From contig NZ_JAHKRK010000035.1 in NCBI RefSeq assembly GCF_019396355.1, positions 1-49,084 of the forward strand: 49,084 nt of DNA, in the 5' to 3' direction. A program made the translations under genes and the position numbers. Origin of the DNA: Pseudonocardia nigra. Lineage in GTDB: Bacteria > Actinomycetota > Actinomycetes > Mycobacteriales > Pseudonocardiaceae. Of the stretch, positions 1 to 6,888 are shown in pieces. The notes beneath the pieces were generated by a model. The model did no database searches. It worked only from the letters and a program-made list of their open reading frames with translations, and was not told the origin of the DNA. The stretch's first letter is position 1, and every line of letters begins with the position of its first letter.

Positions 1-77
1 CGTCGCGGTGTCCGGTCGGGCAGCAACGGCTCCAGCCGTGCCCACTCCGCGTCGGTCAAGTCGTGGCGATCAAGCAC
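1..77 (-). mobile_element. IS5-like transposase, N-terminal fragment at the window edge
   Basis: Read on the minus strand from a GTG at 77, the frame gives VLDRHDLTDAEWARLEPLLP and runs off the window. The DLTDxEWxxLEPLLP opening is typical of the N-terminal domain of IS5-type DDE transposases. Only about 25 codons are visible, so it cannot be told whether the element is intact. The element boundary probably lies between 78 and 123, just beyond the stop of the neighbouring lipoprotein gene; I saw no convincing terminal inverted repeat. Confidence 0.6.
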
Positions 78-123
78 AGAAGAGATCTACCGCAGCCGAC
101 CCGCATGATCCACGGGACACGCT

Positions 124-588
124 CTAGGCGGGCGCGGGCTGCACCGTGGCGTCGTAGAGGTAGGCCTCGGTCTCGTACTTCTCGTACCGGTCGTAGGTGC
201 CCGGCGCGTAGTCGTCCTCGGCCAGCCGGTGGAACTGGCCCACCGTGCCGGTGACCTGCACCACCTGGCCCACCTCCACGAGGGTCGGCGCGGCGGTCTG
301 CACCAGCAGGCTGTCCTCGCCGTAGCTCTCGCCGGCCAGCTCGAAGCTGCCCGGGTCGATCACGTCGGTGACGGTGGCGCTCACCGTCACCTCCTGGCCG
401 AGGTACTCGCCCTCGTAGAAGTACTGGGGCTCCTGAATCTCCTCGACGTCGACCCCGCGCTCCGGGCCCGCCGACTGCTCCTCCGCGCGGCAGCCGGCGA
501 GGACCGCGGTGAGCGCGGTGGTCAGCGCGGCCGCGGCGGCGAGACCTGCGCGCCGCGCCATCGGACGCATCTTCGCTGCCGTCGTCAT
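124..588 (-). CDS. Putative secreted lipoprotein, unknown function
   Basis: The 154-residue product starts with a basic n-region and an Ala/Leu-rich h-region, ending in the lipobox LAGC with Cys33 as the likely lipidated residue, so it should sit on the outer face of the membrane. The mature part (about 120 residues) is acidic and predicted beta-rich. It contains VTVSATVTDVIDPGSFEL and VVQVTGTVGQF, which resemble the OB-like fold of small secreted 'DUF4131/tRNA_anti-like' lipoproteins; that resemblance is only suggestive. I chose the ATG at 588; a GTG at 624 is in frame but would add 12 residues before the basic region. It is divergent from lpqE, with the 67-bp gap likely holding both promoters. 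Confidence 0.75.
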   Translation of the reverse strand: MTTAAKMRPMARRAGLAAAAALTTALTAVLAGCRAEEQSAGPERGVDVEEIQEPQYFYEGEYLGQEVTVSATVTDVIDPGSFELAGESYGEDSLLVQTAAPTLVEVGQVVQVTGTVGQFHRLAEDDYAPGTYDRYEKYETEAYLYDATVQPAPA

Positions 589-655
589 CCCCGAGGCATA
601 CCCGGAACCGTTGCGGGTACGCACCTGTCGGCATCGTCGAGGAACGGGGACTGTG

Positions 656-1279
656 GTGCGGATACGAGTGGGACGGAGTGCGGCGGCCGGGGCGGCGCTG
701 GTGGCGGCGATGGCGGTGGCGGGCTGCGGCGCCGGTCAGGTGGCGCAGACCGCGGAGCAGGTGACCGCGACCGGCGGGGCCGAGGGCCGCACCGGGCAGA
801 TGCTCGTGCGCGACGCACAGTTCACCTACGACCGACCGGTCCCGGGCGGCACGGTCTACGAACCGGGCGCGACCGCGCCGCTGCAGGTGACGATCGTCAA
901 CGAGGGCCCCGACGGGGACCGGCTGCTCGCGGTGAGCAGCCCGATCGCCACGTCCGGGCTCATCGTCGGGGACGCGCAGGTGCCGGGCGGGCAGGTCGTC
1001 ACGGCGGGCTACGACCGCCCGATCTCGTCGATCACCGTCGGAAACGCGCAGGAGATCGACCTCGCCCTCGTCGGCCTCACGAGCCCCATCAGCGCCGGCC
1101 TCACCTACCCCGTCGACTTCACGTTCGAGCGCGCCGGCGTGGCCCGCGTCGAGGTGCCGGTCGAGAACCCGCAGCTGCTACCCCCGCGGGCGCGGGACCC
1201 CGAACCCGTCGAGGACCACACGCTGGAGACCGGGCCCGAGGTCGAGGCCGGACCCGAGATCGGCGACGGGCCGCGATGA
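656..1279 (+). CDS. lpqE: LpqE-like lipoprotein
   Basis: The 207-residue product has a signal peptide ending in the lipobox AVAGC (Cys24), followed directly by GAGQVAQTAEQ. That cysteine-proximal GCGAGQxxQTA signature and the C-terminal ISAGLTYPVDFTFERAG segment match the mycobacterial LpqE family, whose members are surface lipoproteins with a PCuAC/immunoglobulin-like beta sandwich. The biochemical role of the family is not settled. The start is a GTG at 656 (a second in-frame GTG lies one codon upstream), preceded by a purine-rich GGAACGGGGA. A longer open frame reaches back to 509 but runs over the divergent lipoprotein gene. The stop overlaps the start of the protease gene (ATGA), so the two are translationally coupled. 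The tail after about residue 180 is Glu/Pro-rich and low complexity. Confidence 0.85.
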   Translation: MRIRVGRSAAAGAALVAAMAVAGCGAGQVAQTAEQVTATGGAEGRTGQMLVRDAQFTYDRPVPGGTVYEPGATAPLQVTIVNEGPDGDRLLAVSSPIATSGLIVGDAQVPGGQVVTAGYDRPISSITVGNAQEIDLALVGLTSPISAGLTYPVDFTFERAGVARVEVPVENPQLLPPRARDPEPVEDHTLETGPEVEAGPEIGDGPR

Positions 1280-2310
1280 CGGCGCTGCGCAGGGGACTGC
1301 TCGGCACCGCCACCGCTGCACTGCTGGCCACCACCGCCTGTACGGCGGAGACGGCGGCACCCGTCACCGAGGAGCCCGCCGGAACGGCGTCGTCGGTCGC
1401 GGCCCCGACCCCGCTGGGCGGCACCGCAACCGCCGACGTCGTCGCGCGGCTCGCGCCGAGCGTCGTGACCGTCCGGACGGGGCAGGGCGGCGGGAGCGGC
1501 GTGGTCTACCAACCGGACGTCGTGATCACCAACCACCACGTGGTGGCGGGATCCGACGAGGTGACGATCGACTACGCCGACGGCACGTCGTCCACGGGCA
1601 CCGTGCTCGCGACCGACCCGACCACCGACATCGCCGTGGTCCGCACGGCACGCGGCGACCTGCCCGTCCCGGAGTACCGCACGGAGCTGCCGCGGCCGGG
1701 CGAACCGGTGCTCGCGATCGGCAGCCCGCTGGGCTTCGAGGGCACCGTGACGGCGGGGATCGTGTCGGCGCTCAACCGCCAGATCCCCGGGTCGATCGAG
1801 CAGTCCCGGGCGCTGGTCGACCTCATCCAGGTCGACGCGGCGATCTCCCCCGGAAACTCCGGCGGCGCCCTGCTCGACGCGCAGGGCCGGGTCATCGGGA
1901 TCAACGAGGCCTACATCCCGCCCGCGGCGGGGGCCGTGTCGCTGGGCTTCGCGATCCCGGCCGCGACGGCGGTCGCCATCGCCGACCAGCTGCTCGCCGA
2001 CGGCAGCGCGACCCACCCCGTGCTGGGGCTGTCGCTGGGCAGGCTCACCGAGCAGATCAGCAGCGGGCTCGGGGTCGGCACGCAGGACGGCGCACTGGTG
2101 CTCGGCGTGCCGGAGGGCGGGCCCGCCGCGGCGGCGGGCGTGCAGCCGGGGGACGTCGTCATCGCGCTGGGCGACCGGGAGGTCGGCAGCATCGAGGACC
2201 TGCTGGGGGCGCTGCGCGAGACCGAGCCGGGCCAGGAGACGACGGTGACGGTCCTGCGCGGCGGCGAGGAGCTCGACCTGCCCGTGACGATCGGGGCCGA
2301 GAGCCGCTGA
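1276..2310 (+). CDS. HtrA/DegP-like PDZ serine protease, lipoprotein
   Basis: This 344-residue trypsin-like protease is predicted to be anchored outside the membrane through Cys22 of a TTAC lipobox. The catalytic triad is visible as His88 (TNHHVV), Asp118 (TTDIAVV) and Ser195 (SPGNSGGAL). A single PDZ domain follows at about 245-335 (GVPEGGPAAAAGVQPGDVV). Family members degrade or refold damaged envelope proteins under stress. It has a lipoprotein signal rather than the single transmembrane helix common in actinobacterial HtrA proteins. Its ATG overlaps the stop of lpqE by four bases, so the two lipoproteins are probably made together. A GC-rich hairpin lies 18 bp beyond the stop. Confidence 0.92.
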   Translation: MTALRRGLLGTATAALLATTACTAETAAPVTEEPAGTASSVAAPTPLGGTATADVVARLAPSVVTVRTGQGGGSGVVYQPDVVITNHHVVAGSDEVTIDYADGTSSTGTVLATDPTTDIAVVRTARGDLPVPEYRTELPRPGEPVLAIGSPLGFEGTVTAGIVSALNRQIPGSIEQSRALVDLIQVDAAISPGNSGGALLDAQGRVIGINEAYIPPAAGAVSLGFAIPAATAVAIADQLLADGSATHPVLGLSLGRLTEQISSGLGVGTQDGALVLGVPEGGPAAAAGVQPGDVVIALGDREVGSIEDLLGALRETEPGQETTVTVLRGGEELDLPVTIGAESR

Positions 2311-2327
2311 GCGAGGTCCGTTCCGGG

Positions 2328-2367
2328 GCCCGTCCCCGGCGCCGCCTCCCCGGCGCCGCGGACGGGC
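2328..2367 (+). terminator. GC-rich hairpin after the protease gene
   Basis: Arms GCCCGTCC (2328-2335) and GGACGGGC (2360-2367) pair perfectly, and the sequence between them pairs further through GGCGCCG/CGGCGCC. There is no T-tract, which is usual for actinobacterial terminators. It follows the lpqE-protease operon. Confidence 0.6.
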
Positions 2368-2480
2368 AGGACCTTCCTGACGCTTACCTGACGATCCCTC
2401 GTTCAGGCGGCTGTGAGGTCGGCGGGCCGCGCGGTGCCCGCCTACCGTCAGCACCGTCAGCGGATCCGAGAGGGAGGCAC

Positions 2481-2912
2481 ATGCATCCCGGCGACCACAT
2501 CACCAGGCTGCTCTCCGCCACCGCGTGTTCGGGGGACGGCCGGCCGATCGGACCCGTCACCGCCGTCTACGTCGACGACGACTCCGGCAACCCCGTCTGG
2601 GTGACGGTGCGACCGGGCCCGCCCGGCACGGCGGAGCGCTTCGTACCGCTCGCCCGCGCCTGGCTGCACCCGGGGAGCCGGCTGGTCCTGTCGGTCACGC
2701 GGGCGGCGGTCGAGGCCGCGCCCGTGCCGCCGAGCGGGGAGCTCGGCAGCTCCGACGAGGACGAGCTGTACCGCTACTACGCGCAGGCGATCACGCCGAT
2801 CGGGCGCCGCCCGGCGGAGGCCGCCGCGCTCACGGGTGCAGGGCCGGTGCGCCTGCGCAGGCGCACGCTGTCCGATGCGGTCGACCCGCACCTGGGGCTG
2901 ACGGCGAGCTGA
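2481..2912 (+). CDS. PRC-barrel-like small protein
   Basis: This 143-residue soluble protein has a clear Shine-Dalgarno (AGGGAGG, 2470-2476). The N-terminal 65 residues contain 'GPVTAVYVDDDSGNPVWVTV', 'ERFVPLARA' and 'LVLSVTRAAVEAAP', the strand pattern of PRC-barrel domains in actinobacterial stress proteins. These bind or report on partner proteins, and the function here is unknown. The C-terminal part ends in an Arg-rich segment and has no motif I recognise. It is transcribed alone, between a terminator-like hairpin and the convergent MarR gene. Confidence 0.7.
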   Translation: MHPGDHITRLLSATACSGDGRPIGPVTAVYVDDDSGNPVWVTVRPGPPGTAERFVPLARAWLHPGSRLVLSVTRAAVEAAPVPPSGELGSSDEDELYRYYAQAITPIGRRPAEAAALTGAGPVRLRRRTLSDAVDPHLGLTAS

Positions 2913-2938
2913 GCCGGTCCGAGCCACTCCCGGCCGAG

Positions 2939-3430
2939 TCAGTCCGAGGTGGTCCAGCCAATGGACCACGCGGTGTCCCCGGGGATCTCGCCGCCCGCGG
3001 CGGCGAAGGACTCCAGCACCGGCACGAGCTCGCTGCGGCGTTCGGGTGGCATGCGGTCGAGGACGTCTGCGATCGCCGCCCGCCGGTGGTTCATGACGCG
3101 GTCGACGAGGTCCCGGCCCGCCGCGGTCAGGTCCAGCACGAGGTTGCGCCGGTCGGCGGGGTCGTCGCGCCGGTCGAGCAGCCCGGCCACGACGAGCCGG
3201 TCGCAGGCCCGGGTCGCGTTGGACGGGTGCACCCCGAGCCCGCGCGCCACGGCGCCGAGGTTGAGCGGGCCACGGCTGGCCACCATCACGAGCACCCGCA
3301 GCTGAGGCAGGGTCACGACGTCGTCGACGGCGGCCACGGACTGCGCGCTCACCGCCACCAGCACCCGCGCCGCCGCCATCACGGCTTCCACGTCGGCGGA
3401 ACAGCGGCGGGGCTGGTCGGTGCTCGTCAC
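2939..3430 (-). CDS. MarR-family transcriptional regulator
   Basis: The 163-residue product has the MarR winged helix: 'LTLPQLRVLVMVASRGPLNLGAVARGLGVHPSNATRACDRL' style helices at about residues 48-90, then a wing with DPADRRNLVLDLTAAG. MarR proteins are dimeric repressors that usually answer to phenolic or other small ligands and control an adjacent enzyme. The GTG start at 3430 overlaps the TGA of a truncated flavin monooxygenase frame (GTGA). This suggests the regulator was once co-translated with that monooxygenase and kept its reading frame after the enzyme was lost. The Shine-Dalgarno is weak. A palindromic TTGCGC-type site lies just upstream. Confidence 0.9.
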   Translation of the reverse strand: MTSTDQPRRCSADVEAVMAAARVLVAVSAQSVAAVDDVVTLPQLRVLVMVASRGPLNLGAVARGLGVHPSNATRACDRLVVAGLLDRRDDPADRRNLVLDLTAAGRDLVDRVMNHRRAAIADVLDRMPPERRSELVPVLESFAAAGGEIPGDTAWSIGWTTSD

Positions 3431-3785
3431 AGGGGCAAGTCTGCCCCGCCCGTTGCGCGTGCACAAACTTTGCGCGCCGCGGCGCGCGTCGGTCCGGTCC
3501 GGAGCACCCGCAGCGCCGTGCGGGGCGACAGCAGCGCACCGGGACCGTCGACGAGCCCCGCCACCCGGACGAACACCGCAGCCAGCTCCGCATCGTTGGC
3601 CGCGGTGGCCAGCAGCCGCGCCAGGTAGGCGTTCATCAGCCGCATCGCGGCCGTGGGTCCCGTACCCACGCCGGGGAAGGCCAGGTCGTTCGCCGCCACC
3701 ATCGTCCACGCGGTGCCGACGATCCGGGCGACGTCGCGGTGCAGGCGCCGTGGCCGCAGCGGCGCGCCCCGCCGCAGGTGCGCCC
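3427..3785 (-). pseudogene. Flavin-dependent monooxygenase, C-terminal remnant
   Basis: The minus-strand frame reads RRLHRDVARIVGTAWTMVAA, then NDLAFPGV, MNAYLARLLATAANDAELAAV and PRTALRVL. This is the conserved C-terminal region of aromatic-ring FAD monooxygenases (the 'RYLDRLLAAA...D..V...F' segment after the flavin domain). Around 115 codons remain; the FAD-binding GxGxxG domain and all the rest are missing. Homology stops around 3770-3800, where the opposite-strand LuxR remnant begins. The stop overlaps the MarR start. Confidence 0.6.
3453..3466. promoter_or_regulatory. Candidate MarR operator
   Basis: TTGCGCGTGCACAA is an imperfect palindrome of the form TTG-N8-CAA, 23 bp upstream of the MarR start and inside the 3' remnant of the monooxygenase. 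MarR proteins commonly bind TTG-N6-8-CAA palindromes near their own gene. A related 14-mer, TTGCGCTCGTGCAA, occurs at 8730-8743 before the glucoamylase gene. Confidence 0.3.
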
Positions 3786-4335
3786 GGCTCGCCGCGACCC
3801 CGACCCTCGACGCCGTGGCGCGGCGCTACGGCGGGCTCGCCGCCGCCGTCCTGGCCGGGCGCGCCGGGGTCGCGGGCGCCGCCGCGGCCGGGTTCGCCGA
3901 GGCCGACGCCGCGCTGGCCGGCGCGCCCTGGCTACGCCACCTCGGCAGGCGGCTGGCGGCCGAGGCCGCGGTCCGCGACGGGTGGGGCGACCCGGCGGGC
4001 CGGCTGCGGGACGCGCTCGCGTTCTTCGCGGCCCACGGACCGGAGGAGCTCGCCGCCGCGTGCCGGTCCCTGCTGCGACGCTCCGGCGCCCGCCTCGCCC
4101 GGCCGGTCCCGGACGAGGTGCCGGCCCGGCTCGCCGCCCACGGGATCACCCGCCGCGAGGCGGACGTCCTCGGGCTGCCGGCCCGCGGCCTGACCAACCG
4201 CGAGATCGCCGGGCGCCTCTACCTCTCGCACCGCACGGTGGAGAACACGTGGAGCGGCTGCTGGGGAAGACGGCGACGACGCGCCGCACGGAGCTCGTCG
4301 CCTGGGCCGTCGGCGCCGACACCCGGCCCGGGTGA
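3786..4335 (+). pseudogene. LuxR-family regulator (LAL type), C-terminal remnant with frameshift
   Basis: The plus-strand frame encodes an Ala-rich helical stretch and then the LuxR helix-turn-helix (ITRREADVLGLPARG, LTNREIAGRLYLSHRTVEN). The frame breaks at about 4245: GAGAACACGTGGAG lacks one C relative to the expected GAGAACCACGTGGAG. The next frame continues correctly as HVERLLGKT...LVAWAVGADTRPG to a stop at 4335. The layout matches the C-terminus of large ATP-dependent LuxR regulators, but the ATPase and TPR regions are absent, so the gene is dead in any case. Confidence 0.7.
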
Positions 4336-4344
4336 CGGGCGCGC

Positions 4345-4707
4345 CTACCGCGGCGGCAGCACGCAGAACTCGTTGCCCTCCGGGTCGGCCAGCACCACCC
4401 ACGGGTGCTCCGGCTCGTCGGAGATGACGGTGGCGCCGAGGCCGACCAGCCGCTCCACCTCCGCCGCCTGGGTGCCGGCCGGCGGCGCGATGTCCAGGTG
4501 CAGCCGGTTCTTCCCGGACTTGCCCTCCGCGACGGGCTGGAACAGCAGCAGCGGCCCGCCGTCCCCCGTGCCGATCTGGACGTACTCGACGCCGTGCGCG
4601 TCCCGCCACCGGCGGTCCACCTCCGTGCCGAGCGCGGCGCACCAGAACCGCGCGCACCGCTCGGCGTCCGCGCAGTCCACCGCCACCGCGACCATCCGGC
4701 TCGCCAT
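4345..4707 (-). CDS. VOC (glyoxalase-like) family protein
   Basis: This 120-residue protein has the two beta-alpha-beta-beta-beta repeats of the vicinal oxygen chelate fold: 'VAVDCADAERCARFWCAALG' at the start and 'RLHLDIAPPAG', 'PWVVLADPEGNEFCVLPPR' at the end. The closing DPEGNEFCVL motif carries the conserved Glu of the metal site. The subgroup is usually annotated as glyoxalase/bleomycin-resistance-like, with unknown substrate. I chose the ATG at 4707 (GGAG nine bases upstream) over a longer frame that runs into the channel gene. It lies downstream of the K+ channel on the same strand. Confidence 0.88.
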   Translation of the reverse strand: MASRMVAVAVDCADAERCARFWCAALGTEVDRRWRDAHGVEYVQIGTGDGGPLLLFQPVAEGKSGKNRLHLDIAPPAGTQAAEVERLVGLGATVISDEPEHPWVVLADPEGNEFCVLPPR

Positions 4708-4727
4708 GCCGCCGCACTCCCGTCTCG

Positions 4728-5765
4728 TCAGCGGCGTGCGCCGCGCGTCAGCTCCGCCCGGTCGAGGCGCTGCCGGGCCAGGTAGTACAGGGTGGCGCCA
4801 TCCTCGACCGGGCTGCCCCAACCCGGGCTCACCGCCAGCCCGCCGCTGCCACGCACGGCGATCAGCGTGGCCCCGAACCGCTCCCCGAACCAGGTCTGGC
4901 ACTCCCCGAAGGATCGGCCCGCCAGCGGTGCCGGGACCGGCACCGAATAGGTGTTGCCCCCGGTCCTGCCGCTCATGAGGTCGGTGTAGACCTGGGCGAT
5001 GCCCGGATCCAACGTCTCGTCGGTGATGAGGTTCGGCATGGCCCACTGCACACACTGGATGGCCGGGTTGACGAAGTGCAGCTGCTCGCGCCGCTCCATG
5101 TCCCGCAGCGCCACCACGATGTGCAGGTCCGGGTTGGCGTGGTCGACCGCCAGCGCGATCGCCAGCGACTCGTTGTCGTCACGGCCGTCGACGATCACCG
5201 CCTCCGCCGCCGCCACGCAGGCCCGGGTCATCACGTCCCGGGAGGTCAGGTCACCGCGGACGAACGACACCTCCGGCCGCTGCACCATCGGGTCGTCGGC
5301 GACGTCGTCGTCCCACGCGCAGAGCACGAGCGGGTGCTCGGCCTCGACGCTCAGCTCGTCGACCATGCGCTCGGTCCGCCTCGGCACGTACCCGAGGATC
5401 ACGACGTGCCCACCGACGTCGAGCTGGGCCAGGCCCTTCACACGCTTTCCCCTCACCGTCTCCAGATAGGACGCCAGCCGCGTGAACAGGATCGTCAGCG
5501 TGACGATGCCGCCGACGATGACGTAGCCGCCGACGACGCGCCCGGCCGGCGTGCTCGGGTAGACGTCGCCGTAGCCCACCGTCGCCGCCGTGACCAGGAA
5601 GTACCACCAGTAGGTCCCCGGGCTCGCGATCTCGCTCCCGGCCGGCTCGACCAGCCACATCGCCAGCCAGCTCGTGCCGAAGACCACCGCCGCGACGAGG
5701 AGCGGAAGCCGCCACCCGTGCAGCCGGTTGAGCAGCGTCCAGAAGCGCTGGAGCAGGATCGGCAC
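4728..5765 (-). CDS. Two-TM potassium channel with RCK/TrkA-N domain
   Basis: This 345-residue membrane protein has TM1 at about 20-38 (LLVAAVVFGTSWLAMWLV), a pore helix, the selectivity filter TVGYGD at about 62-67, and TM2 at about 76-97. It then has a cytosolic RCK Rossmann domain starting near 115 (HVVILGYVPRRTERMVDEL). The layout is that of MthK-type ligand-gated K+ channels, where the RCK ring opens the pore on binding Ca2+ or nucleotides. The filter is canonical, so K+ selectivity is expected. A C-terminal TrkA-C-like part (GNTYSVPVPAPLAGRSFGE) is present. It is probably co-transcribed with the downstream VOC gene (20-bp gap). Confidence 0.93.
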   Translation of the reverse strand: MPILLQRFWTLLNRLHGWRLPLLVAAVVFGTSWLAMWLVEPAGSEIASPGTYWWYFLVTAATVGYGDVYPSTPAGRVVGGYVIVGGIVTLTILFTRLASYLETVRGKRVKGLAQLDVGGHVVILGYVPRRTERMVDELSVEAEHPLVLCAWDDDVADDPMVQRPEVSFVRGDLTSRDVMTRACVAAAEAVIVDGRDDNESLAIALAVDHANPDLHIVVALRDMERREQLHFVNPAIQCVQWAMPNLITDETLDPGIAQVYTDLMSGRTGGNTYSVPVPAPLAGRSFGECQTWFGERFGATLIAVRGSGGLAVSPGWGSPVEDGATLYYLARQRLDRAELTRGARR

Positions 5766-5832
5766 GTCCGGACCTCCCGTTCCCCACGCCGGCCGGAGAG
5801 GTCGAGAACGTATCGCCCCGCGCAGCCGTCGA

Positions 5833-6888
5833 TCAGCCCGCCCCGAGCTCGACGACGACCTTCACGTCGTCCTCGCGCGCCTCGAACGCCTCGGCCGCGC
5901 GCTCCAGCGGCACCCGACGGCTGACGAGCCGCTCCAGCCAGTCCGCGTCGGCCCGGGCGAGCGCGTCGGCCGCGTGGGCGAAATGGCGCCGGTTGGCGTT
6001 CACCGAGCCGATCACCACGTCGTTCTCGAGCACGATCTCCCGGTTGAGCGCGCCGCCGTCGACCTCGATCGTCCGGCCGCCGCTCGACACCCCGGTGAGG
6101 CAGACGATGCCGTAGCGGGCGTTGTGCGCGATCGCGCCGAACACGACCGACGAGACGCCGGTCGCCTCGATCACGACGTCCGGCTCGGCGCCCTTGACGG
6201 CGTTCTCGAGCCCGTCGTGGTGGTAGGTGGCGCCGAGGGCCCGCACCAGCTCCGGCTTCGGGCCGTCGCTGACGACGTCGAGCACGTGGGTCTCGAGCCC
6301 GCGCTGCACCGCCAGCAGGGCGGCGAGCAGGCCGATCGGGCCGGCACCGGTTATCAGCGCCCGGTGCGGTGAGAACCACGCCCGCTCCCCCACGCGTTCG
6401 ACCTGCTCCCAGGCCTTCGCCACCACGCTGGTGGGCTCCATCAGCATGCCGGTGCGCTCGAGCGAGGGGTCGAGCTTCACCGCGTAGTCCGGCTCGACGG
6501 TCCAGACCGGGCTGCCGTAGCCGTCCAGGCCGGTGATGCCGCGCTCGGTGTAGCGCCCGTTGCGGCACATGTCCGGCTCGCCGTGCGCGCACGCCCCACA
6601 CGGGACGGGGTCGGGCCTGCGCACCACACCCACCACGAGGTCACCCGTCGAGAAGCCCGACCCCTCCGGCGCGGACCGCACCCTGCCGAGGGACTCGTGG
6701 CCCAGCACCAGGCGCTCGCGCCCGGGTGGCGGGTCGCCGTACTCGCCGCGGGAGATCTCCTTGTCGGTGCCGCAGATGCCGAGCGCGATGCCGTCGACGA
6801 GCAGCTCGCCGTCGGCGGGCGACGGCTCGGGCACGTCGGTGACCTCCAGCGACCCGGCCGTTCCCGGCCGGACGGTCAGCGCGCGCAT
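5833..6888 (-). CDS. Glucose 1-dehydrogenase, zinc-dependent MDR type
   Basis: This 351-residue medium-chain dehydrogenase has the N-terminal zinc-site motif GICGTDKE and GHESLGRV. It also has the glucose-dehydrogenase family features PCGACxxGxPDMC and TERGITGLDGYG, and a nucleotide-binding loop GAGPIGLLAALLA at about 177-189. The family oxidises D-glucose to gluconolactone with NAD(P)+. The start overlaps the end of the glucoamylase gene by 13 bp, so the two form one operon: the first enzyme releases glucose and the second oxidises it. The substrate is inferred from family and context. Confidence 0.88.
   Translation of the reverse strand: MRALTVRPGTAGSLEVTDVPEPSPADGELLVDGIALGICGTDKEISRGEYGDPPPGRERLVLGHESLGRVRSAPEGSGFSTGDLVVGVVRRPDPVPCGACAHGEPDMCRNGRYTERGITGLDGYGSPVWTVEPDYAVKLDPSLERTGMLMEPTSVVAKAWEQVERVGERAWFSPHRALITGAGPIGLLAALLAVQRGLETHVLDVVSDGPKPELVRALGATYHHDGLENAVKGAEPDVVIEATGVSSVVFGAIAHNARYGIVCLTGVSSGGRTIEVDGGALNREIVLENDVVIGSVNANRRHFAHAADALARADADWLERLVSRRVPLERAAEAFEAREDDVKVVVELGAG

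Noticed and set aside
1105..2454. Large minus-strand gene opposite the protease
   Set aside because: The frame is rich in Arg, His and Gly without motifs, while the plus strand carries a complete catalytic triad and PDZ domain.
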